Source: Sphingomonadaceae bacterium PASS1 (lineage in GTDB: Bacteria; Pseudomonadota; Alphaproteobacteria; Sphingomonadales; Sphingomonadaceae). Taken from it: a DNA stretch of 64,000 nt. Shown here piece after piece: positions 30,457-40,535 of this stretch; position 1 is the stretch's first letter, and every line of letters begins with the position of its first letter. The DNA is taken from assembly GCA_002255985.1 (NCBI GenBank), contig NKIR01000010.1, forward strand, positions 48,248 to 112,247. The letters are read 5' to 3'. The translations under genes were made by a program, and so were the position numbers. The notes under the pieces are model-generated. The model worked only from the letters and a program-made list of their open reading frames with translations. It was not told where the DNA came from and ran no database searches.

Positions 30457-30789
30457 TTAAAGGCCCTGCATATTTCGGCTCTCCGCCGGAATATGGACCA
30501 CCAGTCCGTCGAGATCGGGTGTCAGCACGATTTGGCAAGACAGACGACTGGTGCGCCGCGCACCGGTAGCAAGGTCGAGCATGTCTTCCTCGTCCTCAAC
30601 AGACCGGGGGAGCTTTTCGAACCAAAGCTTGTCAATGATCACATGGCAGGTTGAACAGGCCATTTGACCCTCGCACGTGCCTTCCAGCGGTTGTCCGGCT
30701 GCTTGCGCAATTTCCAGCAGGCGTTGGCCTTCGACCGCTTCCACGTCCTGGACAGTGCCATCGGCATTGATGAACGTGACTTTGATCAT
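30457..30789 (-). CDS. [2Fe-2S] ferredoxin, adrenodoxin type
   Basis: A 110-residue electron carrier. Cluster ligands are visible in GTCEGQMACSTCHV (C-x5-C-x2-C) and the fourth Cys in SRLSCQIVL. The acidic LPRSVEDEEDMLDL helix is the usual partner-binding part of this class. Its start overlaps the stop of the upstream cysteine desulfurase gene (ATGA), so the two desulfurases and the ferredoxin form one operon. A role in Fe-S cluster assembly is inferred from that. Confidence 0.9.
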   Translation of the reverse strand: MIKVTFINADGTVQDVEAVEGQRLLEIAQAAGQPLEGTCEGQMACSTCHVIIDKLWFEKLPRSVEDEEDMLDLATGARRTSRLSCQIVLTPDLDGLVVHIPAESRNMQGL

Positions 30790-31850
30790 AACATCGCCTC
30801 TGCTGACCTGTTGATTGCGTCTGCGGCCATATCAATCTCTTCCGCCGTCGTATAGCGGCCAAAACCCAAACGGATGGATGATTTCGCCTGCGCGTCGGTC
30901 AGGCCAAGCGCGCGCAACACATGGCTGGGGCGGCCAGAACCACTGGCGCAGGCAGATCCAGCGGAAAAGGCAATGTTCCGGCACTCCGATATCAACCGCG
31001 CGACATCGATGCCGTCGCGGCGGATGTTGAGATTGCCTTTATAGCGTTGGGCCGCCGACCCGTTGATGGTCCAGTCCGCAAATGCGCTGGCCGCGCGGTC
31101 CCATAAGGCAGACACATGCATGGCGTCCGCATCCATGCGTTCTGCCGCCAATTTCGCCGCTGCACCAAACCCCGCGCACAATGCGGGCGACAATGTACCC
31201 GAGCGCATGCCCTGCTCCTGCCCACCGCCAAGCATTTGCGGCGTAAGCGCAACGCCGTCGCGCACCCACAAGGCGCCAATGCCTTTTGGACCGTGGATTT
31301 TATGCGCGGATATCGCGATCATATCTGGGCCATCGGGGATCGCCATCCGGCCAAATGCCTGAACTGCATCGCATAGAAACAGATTGCCTTGGGCGTGTGC
31401 GCCTGCTGCGAGCTCCGCGATTGGTTGGATGGTGCCAATCTCGTTATTGACCAGCATGATGGCAGTTAACGCCTGCCCACTAACGGAGCCAGACGCTTGC
31501 GTTTCGGGACAAATTAAGCCCGCGCCATCTACAGGGAAAGTCCGGCCATCTAGATATTCCACAACGTCCAAAACCGCGGCATGCTCGGTCGCGGCAGCGG
31601 TGACGGGTAACCCGCACCCCATGATGGCCAGATTGATCGCCTCGGTCGCACCAGAAGTAAAGATCACGCGCCCGCCCGTCGGCAGCAGCGCCGCGATTTG
31701 ATCGCGGGCAACCTCAACGGCCGCAGCGGCCGCCCTGCCCGCTGCATGCGCGCTATGCGGGTTTGCAAACCCATCCTTCAGCCAAGGTTCCATCGCGGCA
31801 AATGCCTCTGGGGCAAGCGGCGTCGTGGCTTGATAGTCGAGGTAGATCAT
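30786..31850 (-). CDS. Cysteine desulfurase (NifS/IscS-like), second of pair
   Basis: A PLP enzyme of aminotransferase class V expected to release sulfur from cysteine. The 354-residue protein begins MIYLDYQATTPLAPEAFAAM and has the HAAH-type ATEHAAVLD, the PLP-lysine site AISAHKIHGPKGIGALWV and the catalytic Cys loop AFSAGSACASGSGRPSHVL. The active Cys is present. It overlaps both neighbours by 4 bases. It differs clearly from the upstream paralogue, so the two probably arose by an old duplication. Confidence 0.9.
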   Translation of the reverse strand: MIYLDYQATTPLAPEAFAAMEPWLKDGFANPHSAHAAGRAAAAAVEVARDQIAALLPTGGRVIFTSGATEAINLAIMGCGLPVTAAATEHAAVLDVVEYLDGRTFPVDGAGLICPETQASGSVSGQALTAIMLVNNEIGTIQPIAELAAGAHAQGNLFLCDAVQAFGRMAIPDGPDMIAISAHKIHGPKGIGALWVRDGVALTPQMLGGGQEQGMRSGTLSPALCAGFGAAAKLAAERMDADAMHVSALWDRAASAFADWTINGSAAQRYKGNLNIRRDGIDVARLISECRNIAFSAGSACASGSGRPSHVLRALGLTDAQAKSSIRLGFGRYTTAEEIDMAADAINRSAEAML

Positions 31851-32887
31851 GCAGCTTTGGCGCGGATGACGATATTGCGCCAGACGTCTAAAAACCGTGC
31901 GACATCGCTTTCGCTGGTATCCGCGCCAAAGCTGACGCGGACGACTTCAGACGCGGATCGTTCGTCCCAACCCATTGCGCCAAGCACATGGCTGGTTTTC
32001 AACGTGCCTGATGAGCACGCGCTTCCGGCGGAGACCGCGATGCCCGCCATATCAAAGTTGATCAGCTGACTTGAGGCCGCAACGCCGGGCATGCGGTAGC
32101 TGGCGATGGTCGCAAGCCTGTTGCTTGCGTCTGCAACCACGATGCCGCCGCTGGCAGTAATCTCGGCATCCAACATGTCGCGCAACCGAACGGCTTTTTC
32201 CATCCACGCAAAACCCGCATCAAGGGCAGTCGCAAATCCGATTGCTGCGGGCAAGTTTTCGGTGCCGCGCCGGTATCCTTGTTCCTGCCCACCTGTCGGC
32301 GTCAGCAGCCCAAGGTTGCGGACGAGCAACGCACCCATTCCCGGCGGCCCGCCCAATTTATGCGCTGATACGCAAAGCAAATCAGCATCTGGCAATGGCA
32401 GTTTGCCCGCGCTTTGCGAACAATCGGCAAACAATATTCCGCCATTGGCCCGCACAACATCTGCGATCTCCGCCATCGGTTGAATAACGCCGGTTTCGTT
32501 GTTCACGGACTGCACCGCATAGCGGGCAGCGCCTTTGATCGCGTTCCGGTCAACATAACCGTCTGGGCCGACGGGCAAGCGGGTTGCGCCTGCCACAGCC
32601 AAGACCGCATCATGTTCAACGGCGCTGGCAATCGCATCATTACCACGCAGCGCAATGGCAATTGCCTCGCTTGCGCCGCTGGTGAAAATGACCTCTCCGT
32701 CCCAGTTCAGCGCCCCAGCAACCCGCGTGCGGGCGTTTTCCAACGCCGCGCGCGCTGCGCGCCCCTCGCCATGCGGAGAGGATGGATTGGCCCATCGCGC
32801 CATCGCGTCGGCCATCGCTTCGCGCGCCGCCGGAATGATCGGCGGCGTCGCTGCGTGATCCAAATATATGCGGGCTTGGTCGGGCAT
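31847..32887 (-). CDS. Cysteine desulfurase (NifS/IscS-like), first of pair
   Basis: A 346-residue class V PLP enzyme. It has YLDHAATPPIIPAAREAM, VQSVNNETGVIQPMAEIADV, the PLP-lysine site CVSAHKLGGPPGMGALLV and the sulfur-carrying Cys in AVSAGSACSSGTLKTSHVL. The start at 32887 has a GGAA eight bases upstream; ATGs at 32896 and 32917 are in frame. It is first in the desulfurase-desulfurase-ferredoxin operon and divergent from the alpha/beta hydrolase. Confidence 0.88.
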   Translation of the reverse strand: MPDQARIYLDHAATPPIIPAAREAMADAMARWANPSSPHGEGRAARAALENARTRVAGALNWDGEVIFTSGASEAIAIALRGNDAIASAVEHDAVLAVAGATRLPVGPDGYVDRNAIKGAARYAVQSVNNETGVIQPMAEIADVVRANGGILFADCSQSAGKLPLPDADLLCVSAHKLGGPPGMGALLVRNLGLLTPTGGQEQGYRRGTENLPAAIGFATALDAGFAWMEKAVRLRDMLDAEITASGGIVVADASNRLATIASYRMPGVAASSQLINFDMAGIAVSAGSACSSGTLKTSHVLGAMGWDERSASEVVRVSFGADTSESDVARFLDVWRNIVIRAKAA

Positions 32888-33000
32888 AATTTCCATGACA
32901 GTTGCGAAAATCGTCACTGCTTCTATATAGCTCTACGAAATCCTGCAAAGCCCGAACCGTCGGGCAAAGCTCGGCACCCATCTAAGAATCGAACAATAAT

Positions 33001-33657
33001 ATGCCTGCTATTGCTATTCCCGGTCCCGAAGGCCGCCTCGAAGCCCGTTTTTCTCCACCACCGCGCCCGCGTGCACCGATTGCAATGATTTTGCATCCGC
33101 ACCCCCAAGCCGGCGGAACAATGAACGACCGGATTACGCAGCAGCTTTACAAAACATTTGTCGCGCGCGGATTTGGCGTACTGCGTTTCAACTTTCGCGG
33201 CGTTGGCCGAAGCGAAGGTGAATTTGACAATGGCATCGGCGAATTGTCTGACGCCGCATCTGCGCTCGATTGGGTACAAAGCTTCCACCCCGAAGCGTCA
33301 ACCACTTGGATTGCGGGCTTCAGCTTTGGCGCATGGATTGGCATGCAGCTTTTGATGCGTCGTCCGGAAATCCGCGGTTTCATTTCGGTATCGCCACCTG
33401 CAAACATGTATGATTTCAGCTTTTTGGCGCCTTGCCCATCATCGGGCATCATCATTCAGGGTGTGAATGACGAAGTCGTCAATCCCAACGCCGTTCAAAA
33501 GCTGGTCGATAAACTGCGCACGCAGCGCCACATCACCATTCACCATGACGAAATCCCGCGCGCGAACCATTTCTTTGAAAATGAAATGGATATGCTGATG
33601 GCGGCCGTGAACAACTATCTCGATTTCCGGTTGGACCCGAACTCACCGATTAAGTGA
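33001..33657 (+). CDS. Alpha/beta hydrolase
   Basis: A 218-residue hydrolase of the small dienelactone-hydrolase/YheT-like alpha/beta class. The oxyanion region is MILHPHPQAGGTMNDRI, followed by GFGVLRFNFRGVGRSEGEFD. The nucleophile elbow position reads AGFSFGAWIG, so Ser is the likely nucleophile. The acid and His are probably in GVNDEVVNPNAV and RANHFFENEMD. Substrate is unknown. Confidence 0.82.
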   Translation: MPAIAIPGPEGRLEARFSPPPRPRAPIAMILHPHPQAGGTMNDRITQQLYKTFVARGFGVLRFNFRGVGRSEGEFDNGIGELSDAASALDWVQSFHPEASTTWIAGFSFGAWIGMQLLMRRPEIRGFISVSPPANMYDFSFLAPCPSSGIIIQGVNDEVVNPNAVQKLVDKLRTQRHITIHHDEIPRANHFFENEMDMLMAAVNNYLDFRLDPNSPIK

Positions 33658-33658
33658 G

Positions 33659-33856
33659 TTACTGCGCTTCGGTAACAAGGCTTTTGCCTTGTTGGTCGGG
33701 CACAACCCAAATCGCAACATTTGCAAAAATAACGAGTGCGGCAGCTATCATCAGCCACATTTTCTGACTTGCGCCATCACGACTCCAGCGTTTCCATGCG
33801 CCATAGAGAAGCAGGAAAGCGGACATCATGGCGATGGATAAAACGGCGTTTAACAT
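33659..33856 (-). CDS. Small two-helix membrane protein, unknown
   Basis: A 65-residue protein with two hydrophobic helices (VLSIAMMSAFLLLYGAW and MWLMIAAALVIFANVAIWVV) joined by a basic loop. A GAGAGG site precedes the start. It is tail to tail with the hydrolase gene, one base apart. No family is recognised. Confidence 0.6.
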   Translation of the reverse strand: MLNAVLSIAMMSAFLLLYGAWKRWSRDGASQKMWLMIAAALVIFANVAIWVVPDQQGKSLVTEAQ

Positions 33857-33972
33857 TTTGCCTCTCTAAAGCCGGTGGATAAGCCGCGCAATCGGGCAAA
33901 TACCGCATAGCCTTTTGCCACGCTCTGCCATAGGGGGAGCGTATTCCGACTCATGCTGCTACAGGATGTGCC

Positions 33973-34425
33973 ATGCGTATCGCTATCGCCTCAGACCACG
34001 CTGCCCTTGCGCTGAAATCAGCGCTCGTCGAATATCTGCTGTCGGCAGGGCATGATGTCAGCGATCTCGGCCCGCATGATGAAAGTTCGGTCGACTATCC
34101 CGATTATGGCTACAAGCTTGCCGCCGCTATTGCCGACGGCACCGCAGAACGCGGGGTTGCCTTATGTGGATCAGGCATTGGCATTTCGATTGCGGTGAAC
34201 CGCAATCCCGCCGCACGCGCCGCCTTGGTGTCCGAACCATTGTCAGCACGGCTTGCGCGCGAACATAATGACGCAAATGTTATTGCCATGGGCGCGCGCC
34301 TGATTGGCATTGAAATGGCCAAGGCCTGCCTTGATGCCTTTTTGACAACTGAATTTGGCGGCGATCGCCACCAACGCCGCGTTGATAAACTATCCAACCC
34401 GAACACGACCAAGGAACCATCATGA
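33973..34425 (+). CDS. rpiB: Ribose-5-phosphate isomerase B
   Basis: RpiB interconverts ribose-5-phosphate and ribulose-5-phosphate. The 150-residue protein begins [20 protein letters not shown], then has [20 protein letters not shown], the catalytic-Cys region [17 protein letters not shown] and [17 protein letters not shown]. It overlaps glyA by 4 bases, a common pairing in alphaproteobacteria. Confidence 0.96.
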   Translation: MRIAIASDHAALALKSALVEYLLSAGHDVSDLGPHDESSVDYPDYGYKLAAAIADGTAERGVALCGSGIGISIAVNRNPAARAALVSEPLSARLAREHNDANVIAMGARLIGIEMAKACLDAFLTTEFGGDRHQRRVDKLSNPNTTKEPS

Positions 34426-35726
34426 GCAGTGCAGCCGCCAATGACATCCAAAGCTCTGGATTTTTTACGCAAAGCCTGACGGAACGCGACCCCGAAATCG
34501 CGGGCTGGATAGTGAAGGAACTGGGCCGCCAGAAGGACAAGATCGAATTGATCGCGTCGGAAAATATAACGTCGCGCGCGGTGCTCGAAGCCACAGGTTC
34601 GATCCTCACCAACAAATATGCCGAAGGCTATCCGGGCAAGCGTTATTATGGCGGCTGCGAATATGTTGATGAAATCGAAACCATCGCCATTGAGCGCGCG
34701 AAGCAATTGTTCGGCTGTGCATTTGCAAATGTGCAGCCCAACAGCGGCAGCCAGATGAATCAGGCGGTGTTCCTGGCGCTTCTGCAGCCCGGCGACACTT
34801 TCATGGGGCTAGATCTCAACGCAGGCGGGCATTTGACCCATGGATCGCCGGTAAACATGTCCGGCAAATGGTTCAATCCAATCGGATATGGTGTCCGCCG
34901 TGATGACCACCGGATCGACATGGACGAAGTCGCGCGCATCGCCAGAGAAAACAAACCAAAGCTGATAATCTGCGGCGGCACGGCTTATTCGCGGGGCTGG
35001 GACTGGGCCCGATTCCGGGAAATTGCGGATGAAGTCGGCGCTTACCTTCTGGCCGATATGTCGCATATCTCTGGGCTGGTTGCAGGCGGCGCGCATAGCT
35101 CGCCTGTGCCGCACGCGCACGTCACGACAAGCACAACGCACAAGTCGTTACGCGGACCGCGCTCGGGCATCATATTGACCAATGACGAGGCACTGGCCAA
35201 AAAATTCAACTCGGCAATTTTCCCGGGGCTGCAGGGCGGTCCATTGGTGCATGTGATCGCAGCAAAGGCTGTGTGCTTTGCCGATGCGATGAAGCCGGAA
35301 TTCAAAAGCTACGCAGCCAGTGTCGTCGAAAATGCGAAAGCGCTTGCATCTTCTTTGCAGGAACAAGGGCTCGATATCGTGTCAGGCGGCACCGACAACC
35401 ACTCGATGCTGGTCGATCTGCGGCCCAAAGAAGCCAAGGGCAAGCATGCCGAACATGCGCTCGACCGTGCTTCGATTACGTGTAACAAAAACTCGATCCC
35501 GTTCGATCCAGAAAAGCCGTTTGTCACTTCCGGTCTCCGCTTGGGCACGCCAGCTGGCACCACCCGTGGTTTTGGTCCGGCGGAATTCCGCCAGATCGGC
35601 AGGATGATCGCCGATGTCGTGGAAGGCCTTCGTCACAATGGCGAAGCTGGCGACGGCCAGATCGAAGCACGGATCAAGGACGAAGCCGAGACACTTTGCG
35701 CACGCTTCCCAATCTACCCATCTTGA
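34422..35726 (+). CDS. glyA: Serine hydroxymethyltransferase
   Basis: GlyA converts serine and tetrahydrofolate to glycine and methylene-THF. The 434-residue PLP enzyme has [40 protein letters not shown], the PLP-lysine region [15 protein letters not shown] and [19 protein letters not shown]. It is translationally coupled to rpiB. Confidence 0.97.
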   Translation: MSSAAANDIQSSGFFTQSLTERDPEIAGWIVKELGRQKDKIELIASENITSRAVLEATGSILTNKYAEGYPGKRYYGGCEYVDEIETIAIERAKQLFGCAFANVQPNSGSQMNQAVFLALLQPGDTFMGLDLNAGGHLTHGSPVNMSGKWFNPIGYGVRRDDHRIDMDEVARIARENKPKLIICGGTAYSRGWDWARFREIADEVGAYLLADMSHISGLVAGGAHSSPVPHAHVTTSTTHKSLRGPRSGIILTNDEALAKKFNSAIFPGLQGGPLVHVIAAKAVCFADAMKPEFKSYAASVVENAKALASSLQEQGLDIVSGGTDNHSMLVDLRPKEAKGKHAEHALDRASITCNKNSIPFDPEKPFVTSGLRLGTPAGTTRGFGPAEFRQIGRMIADVVEGLRHNGEAGDGQIEARIKDEAETLCARFPIYPS

Positions 35727-35772
35727 ATTATAAAGGTGACTTACCCATCTAATACACAGAAGGGAAATAACC

Positions 35773-36117
35773 ATGGGATTTTGTAACGAGTGTAATGCTG
35801 AATATAGCGAAGGGATGAAGTTCTGCCCGCAATGTGGCGCCAAAACGCCTGAGCAGCTTGCGGCCGAAAGCTTCCCTAACCAAGCCAAGCATTATGTCGG
35901 TGAAGCCGCCGATGAATTATGGGGCGCGACCAAGGATGCGTTCCACACCGGCAAGCATTTAGCAGATCAAGATACCGTCAAGAAAGTCGCCGGCGGTGCC
36001 GCCATCGGCGCTGCAGCCGCTATCATTGCTCCAATCGGACTGGCAACAGGCGCATTGATTGGCGCAGGTATTGTCGCCTACCGTCACGTAAACAAGAAAA
36101 AGAATCAGGAAAAATAA
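35773..36117 (+). CDS. Zinc-ribbon protein with hydrophobic C-terminal segment
   Basis: A 114-residue protein. Two CxxC knuckles form an N-terminal zinc ribbon (CNECNAEYSEGMKFCPQCGA). After a polar linker comes a Gly/Ala-rich hydrophobic stretch (VAGGAAIGAAAAIIAPIGLA and GALIGAGIVAYRH), ending in a lysine-rich tail. An AAGGGAAATAACC ribosome site precedes it. It ends directly at the nrdR start. Function is unknown. Confidence 0.75.
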   Translation: MGFCNECNAEYSEGMKFCPQCGAKTPEQLAAESFPNQAKHYVGEAADELWGATKDAFHTGKHLADQDTVKKVAGGAAIGAAAAIIAPIGLATGALIGAGIVAYRHVNKKKNQEK

Positions 36118-36579
36118 TTGCGCTGCCCATTTTGCGGAAACGACGATAGCCAGGTTAAGGACAGCCGTCCCACCGAAGACAATAGCGCTATCCGCAGACG
36201 GCGGCAGTGCGAAGGTTGCGGCGGACGGTTTACGACTTTTGAGCGCATTCAATTACGTGAGCTATCGGTGGTCAAGACCGACGGCAAGCGTGAGCCGTTT
36301 GAGCGCGAAAAGCTCGAACGCTCGCTTTCGGTCGCGTGCCGCAAGCGTCCGGTCGACCATGCCCAGATTGAAAAGCTAGCCTCTGCCATTCAGCGGCAGT
36401 TGGAGACATTGGGTGAAAGCGAGATTGAGTCCAAGCGCATCGGCGAGTTCGTCATGGATGGATTAAAGGCGCTCGACAGCGTGGCCTACATTCGCTTCGC
36501 GTCGGTCTATAAAGACTTCAGCGAAGCGAAGGACTTTGAAGATTTCGCCGGGAGCGTGGTTGAAGCGGCGCAGAAATGA
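36118..36579 (+). CDS. nrdR: Transcriptional repressor NrdR
   Basis: NrdR senses ATP/dATP and represses ribonucleotide reductase genes. The 153-residue protein has the zinc ribbon [17 protein letters not shown] and [16 protein letters not shown], followed by the ATP-cone domain ([19 protein letters not shown]). Translation must start at a TTG (36118), with AGGAAAA just upstream, because the protein begins MRCPFC in the family. It overlaps trmJ by 4 bases; glyA-nrdR linkage is common. Confidence 0.95.
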   Translation: MRCPFCGNDDSQVKDSRPTEDNSAIRRRRQCEGCGGRFTTFERIQLRELSVVKTDGKREPFEREKLERSLSVACRKRPVDHAQIEKLASAIQRQLETLGESEIESKRIGEFVMDGLKALDSVAYIRFASVYKDFSEAKDFEDFAGSVVEAAQK

Positions 36580-37298
36580 GTTCGCCCCCTATTATCATTC
36601 TTGTTCGTCCACAATTGGGCGAGAACATCGGTAAAGCCGCCCGCGCCATGCTGAATTTTGGCCTGACCGAGATGCGCCTGGTTGCCCCGCGTGATGGATG
36701 GCCAAACCCGAATGCGGGCCCTGCGGCCTCTGGCGCAGACATTGTGCTAGCCAATGCACAAGTTTTTCCAACACTTGCCGAAGCGACTGCTGACATCGCG
36801 CATGTCTACGCAACGACCGTGCGCAAGCGTGGCGTCACTAAGCCGGTCATCACGCCTGAAGCAGCGGCTAAAGAGGTTGTCAGCAATACGGGACGAAGCG
36901 CCATCTTGTTCGGTGCGGAACGTTCCGGCCTTGAAAGCGATGAAGTCAACGTTGCGCGCGCCATCATCACTGTTCCCATTAATCCCGAGTTTGGATCGCT
37001 AAATCTGGCGCAGGCGGTCATTCTGTGCGCCTATGAATGGTCAAAAACCCAATCGCTGGCAAGCCCACCCAAAACGGAACTGGAACCGCCAGCGTCGCAG
37101 TTTGAGCTAGACGGCCTGATCGCGCAGATTGACGCGATGCTGGAACCGTTAAATTACTTCACGCCGATCGATCGTGCGCCCGTCACACGGCGCAACTTGC
37201 GCAACTTGCTCACAAAGCCCGCTTGGAACGCTTATGAAGTCAGGACCTTGCGCGGCGTGCTGACGACATTGAACAGAATACGACCAATCCAAAAATAG
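36576..37298 (+). CDS. trmJ: tRNA (Cm32/Um32) methyltransferase TrmJ-like
   Basis: A SPOUT-family ribose 2'-O-methyltransferase. The 240-residue protein has [20 protein letters not shown] and [17 protein letters not shown] at the N-terminus, and the trefoil-knot SAM motifs [15 protein letters not shown] and [19 protein letters not shown]-terminal helical extension follows. These fit TrmJ; position 32 specificity is assumed from the family. It is coupled to nrdR. Confidence 0.88.
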   Translation: MSSPPIIILVRPQLGENIGKAARAMLNFGLTEMRLVAPRDGWPNPNAGPAASGADIVLANAQVFPTLAEATADIAHVYATTVRKRGVTKPVITPEAAAKEVVSNTGRSAILFGAERSGLESDEVNVARAIITVPINPEFGSLNLAQAVILCAYEWSKTQSLASPPKTELEPPASQFELDGLIAQIDAMLEPLNYFTPIDRAPVTRRNLRNLLTKPAWNAYEVRTLRGVLTTLNRIRPIQK

Positions 37299-37353
37299 AG
37301 ACTTGGTAACAACGACCTGGCTGTTTACACCCATGCGTCACAAGGAGCATTTC

Positions 37354-37620
37354 ATGATTACTACTTTAGTTTTTAGTCTTTTGTTGGCCGCATCCGGTAC
37401 ATCCGAAGCAGCGCCACGCGCCGCAGATGCAGCCACGCAGGAAGCACCCAAATCGAAGCCAAAGAAGATCTGCAGAACCACAGGCCTCACCGGCAGCCGT
37501 ATCGCAAAAAAGCAATGCAAGACGCAGGAGCAATGGGATCAGGCAGAATCCGCGTCTGAGCTTACGGTCAAAGGCAAGGCCGGCACCACTATGCCACCAC
37601 AAATGGACACCGGTATTTAA
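37354..37620 (+). CDS. Small secreted protein, unknown
   Basis: An 88-residue protein with a signal peptide (MITTLVFSLLLAASGTSEA) and a short basic domain with two cysteines (KPKKICRTTGLTGSRIAKK, then QCKTQEQWDQ). A perfect AAGGAG lies 7 bases before the ATG at 37354, which is why that start is chosen over 37303. It is convergent with the chorismate mutase gene. The two-cysteine C-R-x-T-G-S-R pattern is seen in short sphingomonad secreted proteins; function unknown. Confidence 0.7.
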   Translation: MITTLVFSLLLAASGTSEAAPRAADAATQEAPKSKPKKICRTTGLTGSRIAKKQCKTQEQWDQAESASELTVKGKAGTTMPPQMDTGI

Positions 37621-37623
37621 ACC

Positions 37624-37941
37624 TTAAGCGCGATTGGCATCCCACTTTTCGAGTTCGTAGGCGATGGAGGCTTCAACCAAAAGCTCCCATAAGTCGCCGA
37701 CGACCTCTGCGGGGATGCCAGCGTTGCTTGCGGCATCTTTTACATTCGCCAGCACCTGTTGCTTGCGCGCTTCATCCCGAACCGCATTGCGTTCGGTTTT
37801 GATACGCGCTGCGGCATCCATATAACCAAAGCGTTGCGCCAGCAAATCGACCAGTTGGGCATCGACGGCGTCAACACCTGCCCGCACTTCAACCATGTTG
37901 GTACAACTCTCGGGATTTTTTGGGCTATCAGTGCTGCTCAT
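37624..37941 (-). CDS. Chorismate mutase (AroQ/PchB-like)
   Basis: An all-helical monofunctional chorismate mutase, converting chorismate to prephenate. The 105-residue protein has VEVRAGVDAVDAQLVDLLAQ and RFGYMDAAARIKTERNAVRD, the family's Arg and Lys active-site positions, and VVGDLWELLVEASIAYE. The start at 37941 has AAAGGCG upstream; the frame is open much further but gives no recognisable domain. An isochorismate-pyruvate lyase side activity cannot be excluded. Confidence 0.88.
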   Translation of the reverse strand: MSSTDSPKNPESCTNMVEVRAGVDAVDAQLVDLLAQRFGYMDAAARIKTERNAVRDEARKQQVLANVKDAASNAGIPAEVVGDLWELLVEASIAYELEKWDANRA

Positions 37942-38119
37942 GGCAGCGCCTTTAAAGTTGAGCATGCCTAAAGTCGAGCCAGATGTTGACATATGGCTGA
38001 TCTGCAGCCATAGGCACCGCTTCGCAATCGACCCTGCATTCCGGTGAAGCAGGTGTCCGGCACATGCACATGTGTCGCGCGGGACCGGAAACAACGTAGT
38101 TAGCAATTGGAGTCTTAAA

Positions 38120-38734
38120 ATGACGAAGCGTACAAGCTCGAAGTATAAACTTGACCGCCGCATGGGTGAAAACATCTGGGGCCGTCCAAAATCACCTGTA
38201 AACAAGCGTGAATATGGCCCCGGCCAGCATGGTCAACGCCGTAAAGGCAAGCTTTCCGATTATGGTATTCAACTGCGCGCCAAGCAGAAGCTTAAGGGCT
38301 ATTATGGCGACGTAACTGAAAAGCAGTTCAAGCGCGCGTATCAGGAAGCCAGCAACATGAAGGGCGATACCTCGCAGAACCTTATTGGTCTGCTCGAGCG
38401 TCGTTTGGACATGGTTGTATACCGCGCCAAGTTCGCCCCAACGATTTTCGCCGCACGCCAGATCGTTAGCCATGGCCACATTCGCGTCAACGGCGTGAAG
38501 TGCAACATCGCAAGCCGTCAGGTTGCAGTCGGTGACGTCATCAGCCTCGGCAACAAGGCCAAGGAAATGGCTTTGGTTATCGAAGCGCAAGGCCTCGCTG
38601 AGCGTGACATTCCAGAATATGTTGCTGTAGACGGCAACGACAAGGTCACTTTCGCGCGGATCCCAACGCTCGACGAAGTGCCCTACCCCGTTAAGATGGA
38701 ACCAAATTTGGTCGTCGAATTCTATTCGCGTTAA
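38120..38734 (+). CDS. rpsD: 30S ribosomal protein S4
   Basis: S4 nucleates 30S assembly by binding 16S rRNA. The 204-residue protein starts [20 protein letters not shown], as typical of alphaproteobacterial S4, then [18 protein letters not shown], the S4 RNA-binding domain [20 protein letters not shown] and [20 protein letters not shown] site precedes 38120. A clear terminator follows. Confidence 0.97.
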   Translation: MTKRTSSKYKLDRRMGENIWGRPKSPVNKREYGPGQHGQRRKGKLSDYGIQLRAKQKLKGYYGDVTEKQFKRAYQEASNMKGDTSQNLIGLLERRLDMVVYRAKFAPTIFAARQIVSHGHIRVNGVKCNIASRQVAVGDVISLGNKAKEMALVIEAQGLAERDIPEYVAVDGNDKVTFARIPTLDEVPYPVKMEPNLVVEFYSR

Positions 38735-38753
38735 TCTTACACACTGAACTTAC

Positions 38754-38786
38754 AAAAAAAGGCGGTCCTTGTGGCCGCCTTTTTTG
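38754..38786 (+). terminator. Rho-independent terminator after rpsD
   Basis: An A-run is followed by a GGCGGTC/GGCCGCC stem (one G-T pair) with loop CTTGT and then TTTTTT. It is 20 bases past the rpsD stop. Confidence 0.9.
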
Positions 38787-38851
38787 TTTGAGCCTGACCG
38801 GCGGGTCTGGCAGAAGGCGCGCAATAATCTTTCCCCCCTTAGGAGAATTTC

Positions 38852-40531
38852 ATGCGCCTGCTGTCTCTGGCCCTTGTATCTGTTCTGGCTCTCACGACCG
38901 CGTGTCAAAAGGATGCGTCATTGGACGTCGCGGTAGACGCATTACCGCAAGTCGAAGTCCCCGCGCTTTCCGAAGCGACGATGAAGGACGTGACGCGCGA
39001 ATTGTCACTCGACAGCTATGAAGGCCGCGCTCCGGGTTCCGTCGGCGAAGAGAAAACCGTCGCATATCTGATATCCAAATATAAAGCGGCAGGACTTGAG
39101 CCCGGCAATAACGGCAGCTGGACGCAGGATGTGCCACTGATCGAAATCACTGCGAAAAATGTGTCAGCGCTCACGATTGCCGACCGCAGCGGGAAGGCCA
39201 TGTCATTTGCCTACGGCAGTGAATATGTCATCGGCAGTTACCGCGAGACACCCAAAACCGATATCAAGCAAAGCGAGATGGTCTTTGTCGGCCACGGCAT
39301 TGTCGCACCTGAAAAGGGCTGGAACGATTATGCCGGCGTCGATGTTAAGGGTAAAACCGTCGTCGTCATGGTCAACGACCCCGATTTCGAAAATGAAGGT
39401 CTTGATGGCCCATTCGGTGGTAAGGCCATGACCTATTACGGACGCTGGACCTATAAATTTGAAGAAGCAGCGCGTCAGGGCGCTGCTGCCGTTTTGATCA
39501 TCCACGACACTGCCCCCGCGGCATATGGCTGGAATGTCGTCAACTCCAGTTGGACAGGCACGCAATTCCTGGCGCAGTCAAAGGATGGCGGAAAGAGCCA
39601 GACAAAAGCCAATGGCTGGATCCAGAAATCCGTAGCCAAGGAAATTTTTGCAGCCGCTGGTCAGAATCTCGACAAGCAAATGGCCGCGGCCAAGCAAAAA
39701 GGCTTTAAGGCGGTTCCGTTGAACCTGACCACGTCGATGAACTTCGAAAATGACATAGCGCGCAAAGCGAGCAAAAACGTCATTGGCGTCATGAAAGGCA
39801 CCAAGCGCCCTGACGAATATGTTCTGTATACTGCGCATTGGGACCATCTCGGTCGGTGCACGGCCGCCGCCGACGGCGACGACATTTGTAACGGTGCAGT
39901 CGACAATGCCACAGGCACTGCAGCTTTGGTCGCATTGGCAGAAGGCTTTGCCAAGGCCGGGGCACCGGAGCGTTCAGTCGTGTTCCTTGCGGTGACCGCT
40001 GAAGAAAGTGGTCTGCTTGGTTCGAAATTCTACGCCGAGAACCCCGTCTTCCCGCTGTCGCAAACCGTGGGCGGCGTGAACATGGACGCATTCTCAATGT
40101 CTGGCCCCGCGAAGAATTTAACCGTCATCGGCAAAGGCAAATCGCAACTTGATGTCTATCTTGAGGCTGCGGCAAAGTCCGAAGGCCGGACGCCTGAAAC
40201 GGAACCTACACCGGAAAAGGGCTTCTACTATCGCTCTGACCATTTCAGCTTTGCCAAGCTTGGCGTGCCGATGGTGTATTTCGAAGGCGGCGACGATCTT
40301 GTCACCGGCGGTAAGGCTGCTGCAAAGGCCGCAGCGGAAGATTATGAAAAGAACCGGTACCACGCCCCCGGCGACGAATTTGACGAAAATTGGGATTGGT
40401 CGGGCGTGATGTCGGACTTGAAATTATATTATCGCGTTGGCCGGATGCTGGCGATGACCGACGCATGGCCAAACTGGAACGACGGCGACGAATTCCGCGC
40501 TGTCCGCGACAAGAGCCGCAACGGGAAATAA
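38852..40531 (+). CDS. M28-family metallopeptidase with PA domain, exported
   Basis: A 559-residue aminopeptidase-type enzyme. The N-terminus MRLLSLALVSVLALTTACQK is a signal peptide, possibly lipoprotein type with Cys18. The middle includes a PA-like insertion (SEMVFVGHGIVAPEKGWNDY, GAAAVLIIHDTAPAAYGW). The zinc ligands of M28 are visible: TAHWDHLGR, GAVDNATGTA, VTAEESGLLGS and the terminal HAPGDEFDEN region. It lies 4 bases before aguA. Confidence 0.9.
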   Translation: MRLLSLALVSVLALTTACQKDASLDVAVDALPQVEVPALSEATMKDVTRELSLDSYEGRAPGSVGEEKTVAYLISKYKAAGLEPGNNGSWTQDVPLIEITAKNVSALTIADRSGKAMSFAYGSEYVIGSYRETPKTDIKQSEMVFVGHGIVAPEKGWNDYAGVDVKGKTVVVMVNDPDFENEGLDGPFGGKAMTYYGRWTYKFEEAARQGAAAVLIIHDTAPAAYGWNVVNSSWTGTQFLAQSKDGGKSQTKANGWIQKSVAKEIFAAAGQNLDKQMAAAKQKGFKAVPLNLTTSMNFENDIARKASKNVIGVMKGTKRPDEYVLYTAHWDHLGRCTAAADGDDICNGAVDNATGTAALVALAEGFAKAGAPERSVVFLAVTAEESGLLGSKFYAENPVFPLSQTVGGVNMDAFSMSGPAKNLTVIGKGKSQLDVYLEAAAKSEGRTPETEPTPEKGFYYRSDHFSFAKLGVPMVYFEGGDDLVTGGKAAAKAAAEDYEKNRYHAPGDEFDENWDWSGVMSDLKLYYRVGRMLAMTDAWPNWNDGDEFRAVRDKSRNGK

Positions 40532-40535
40532 GCCA

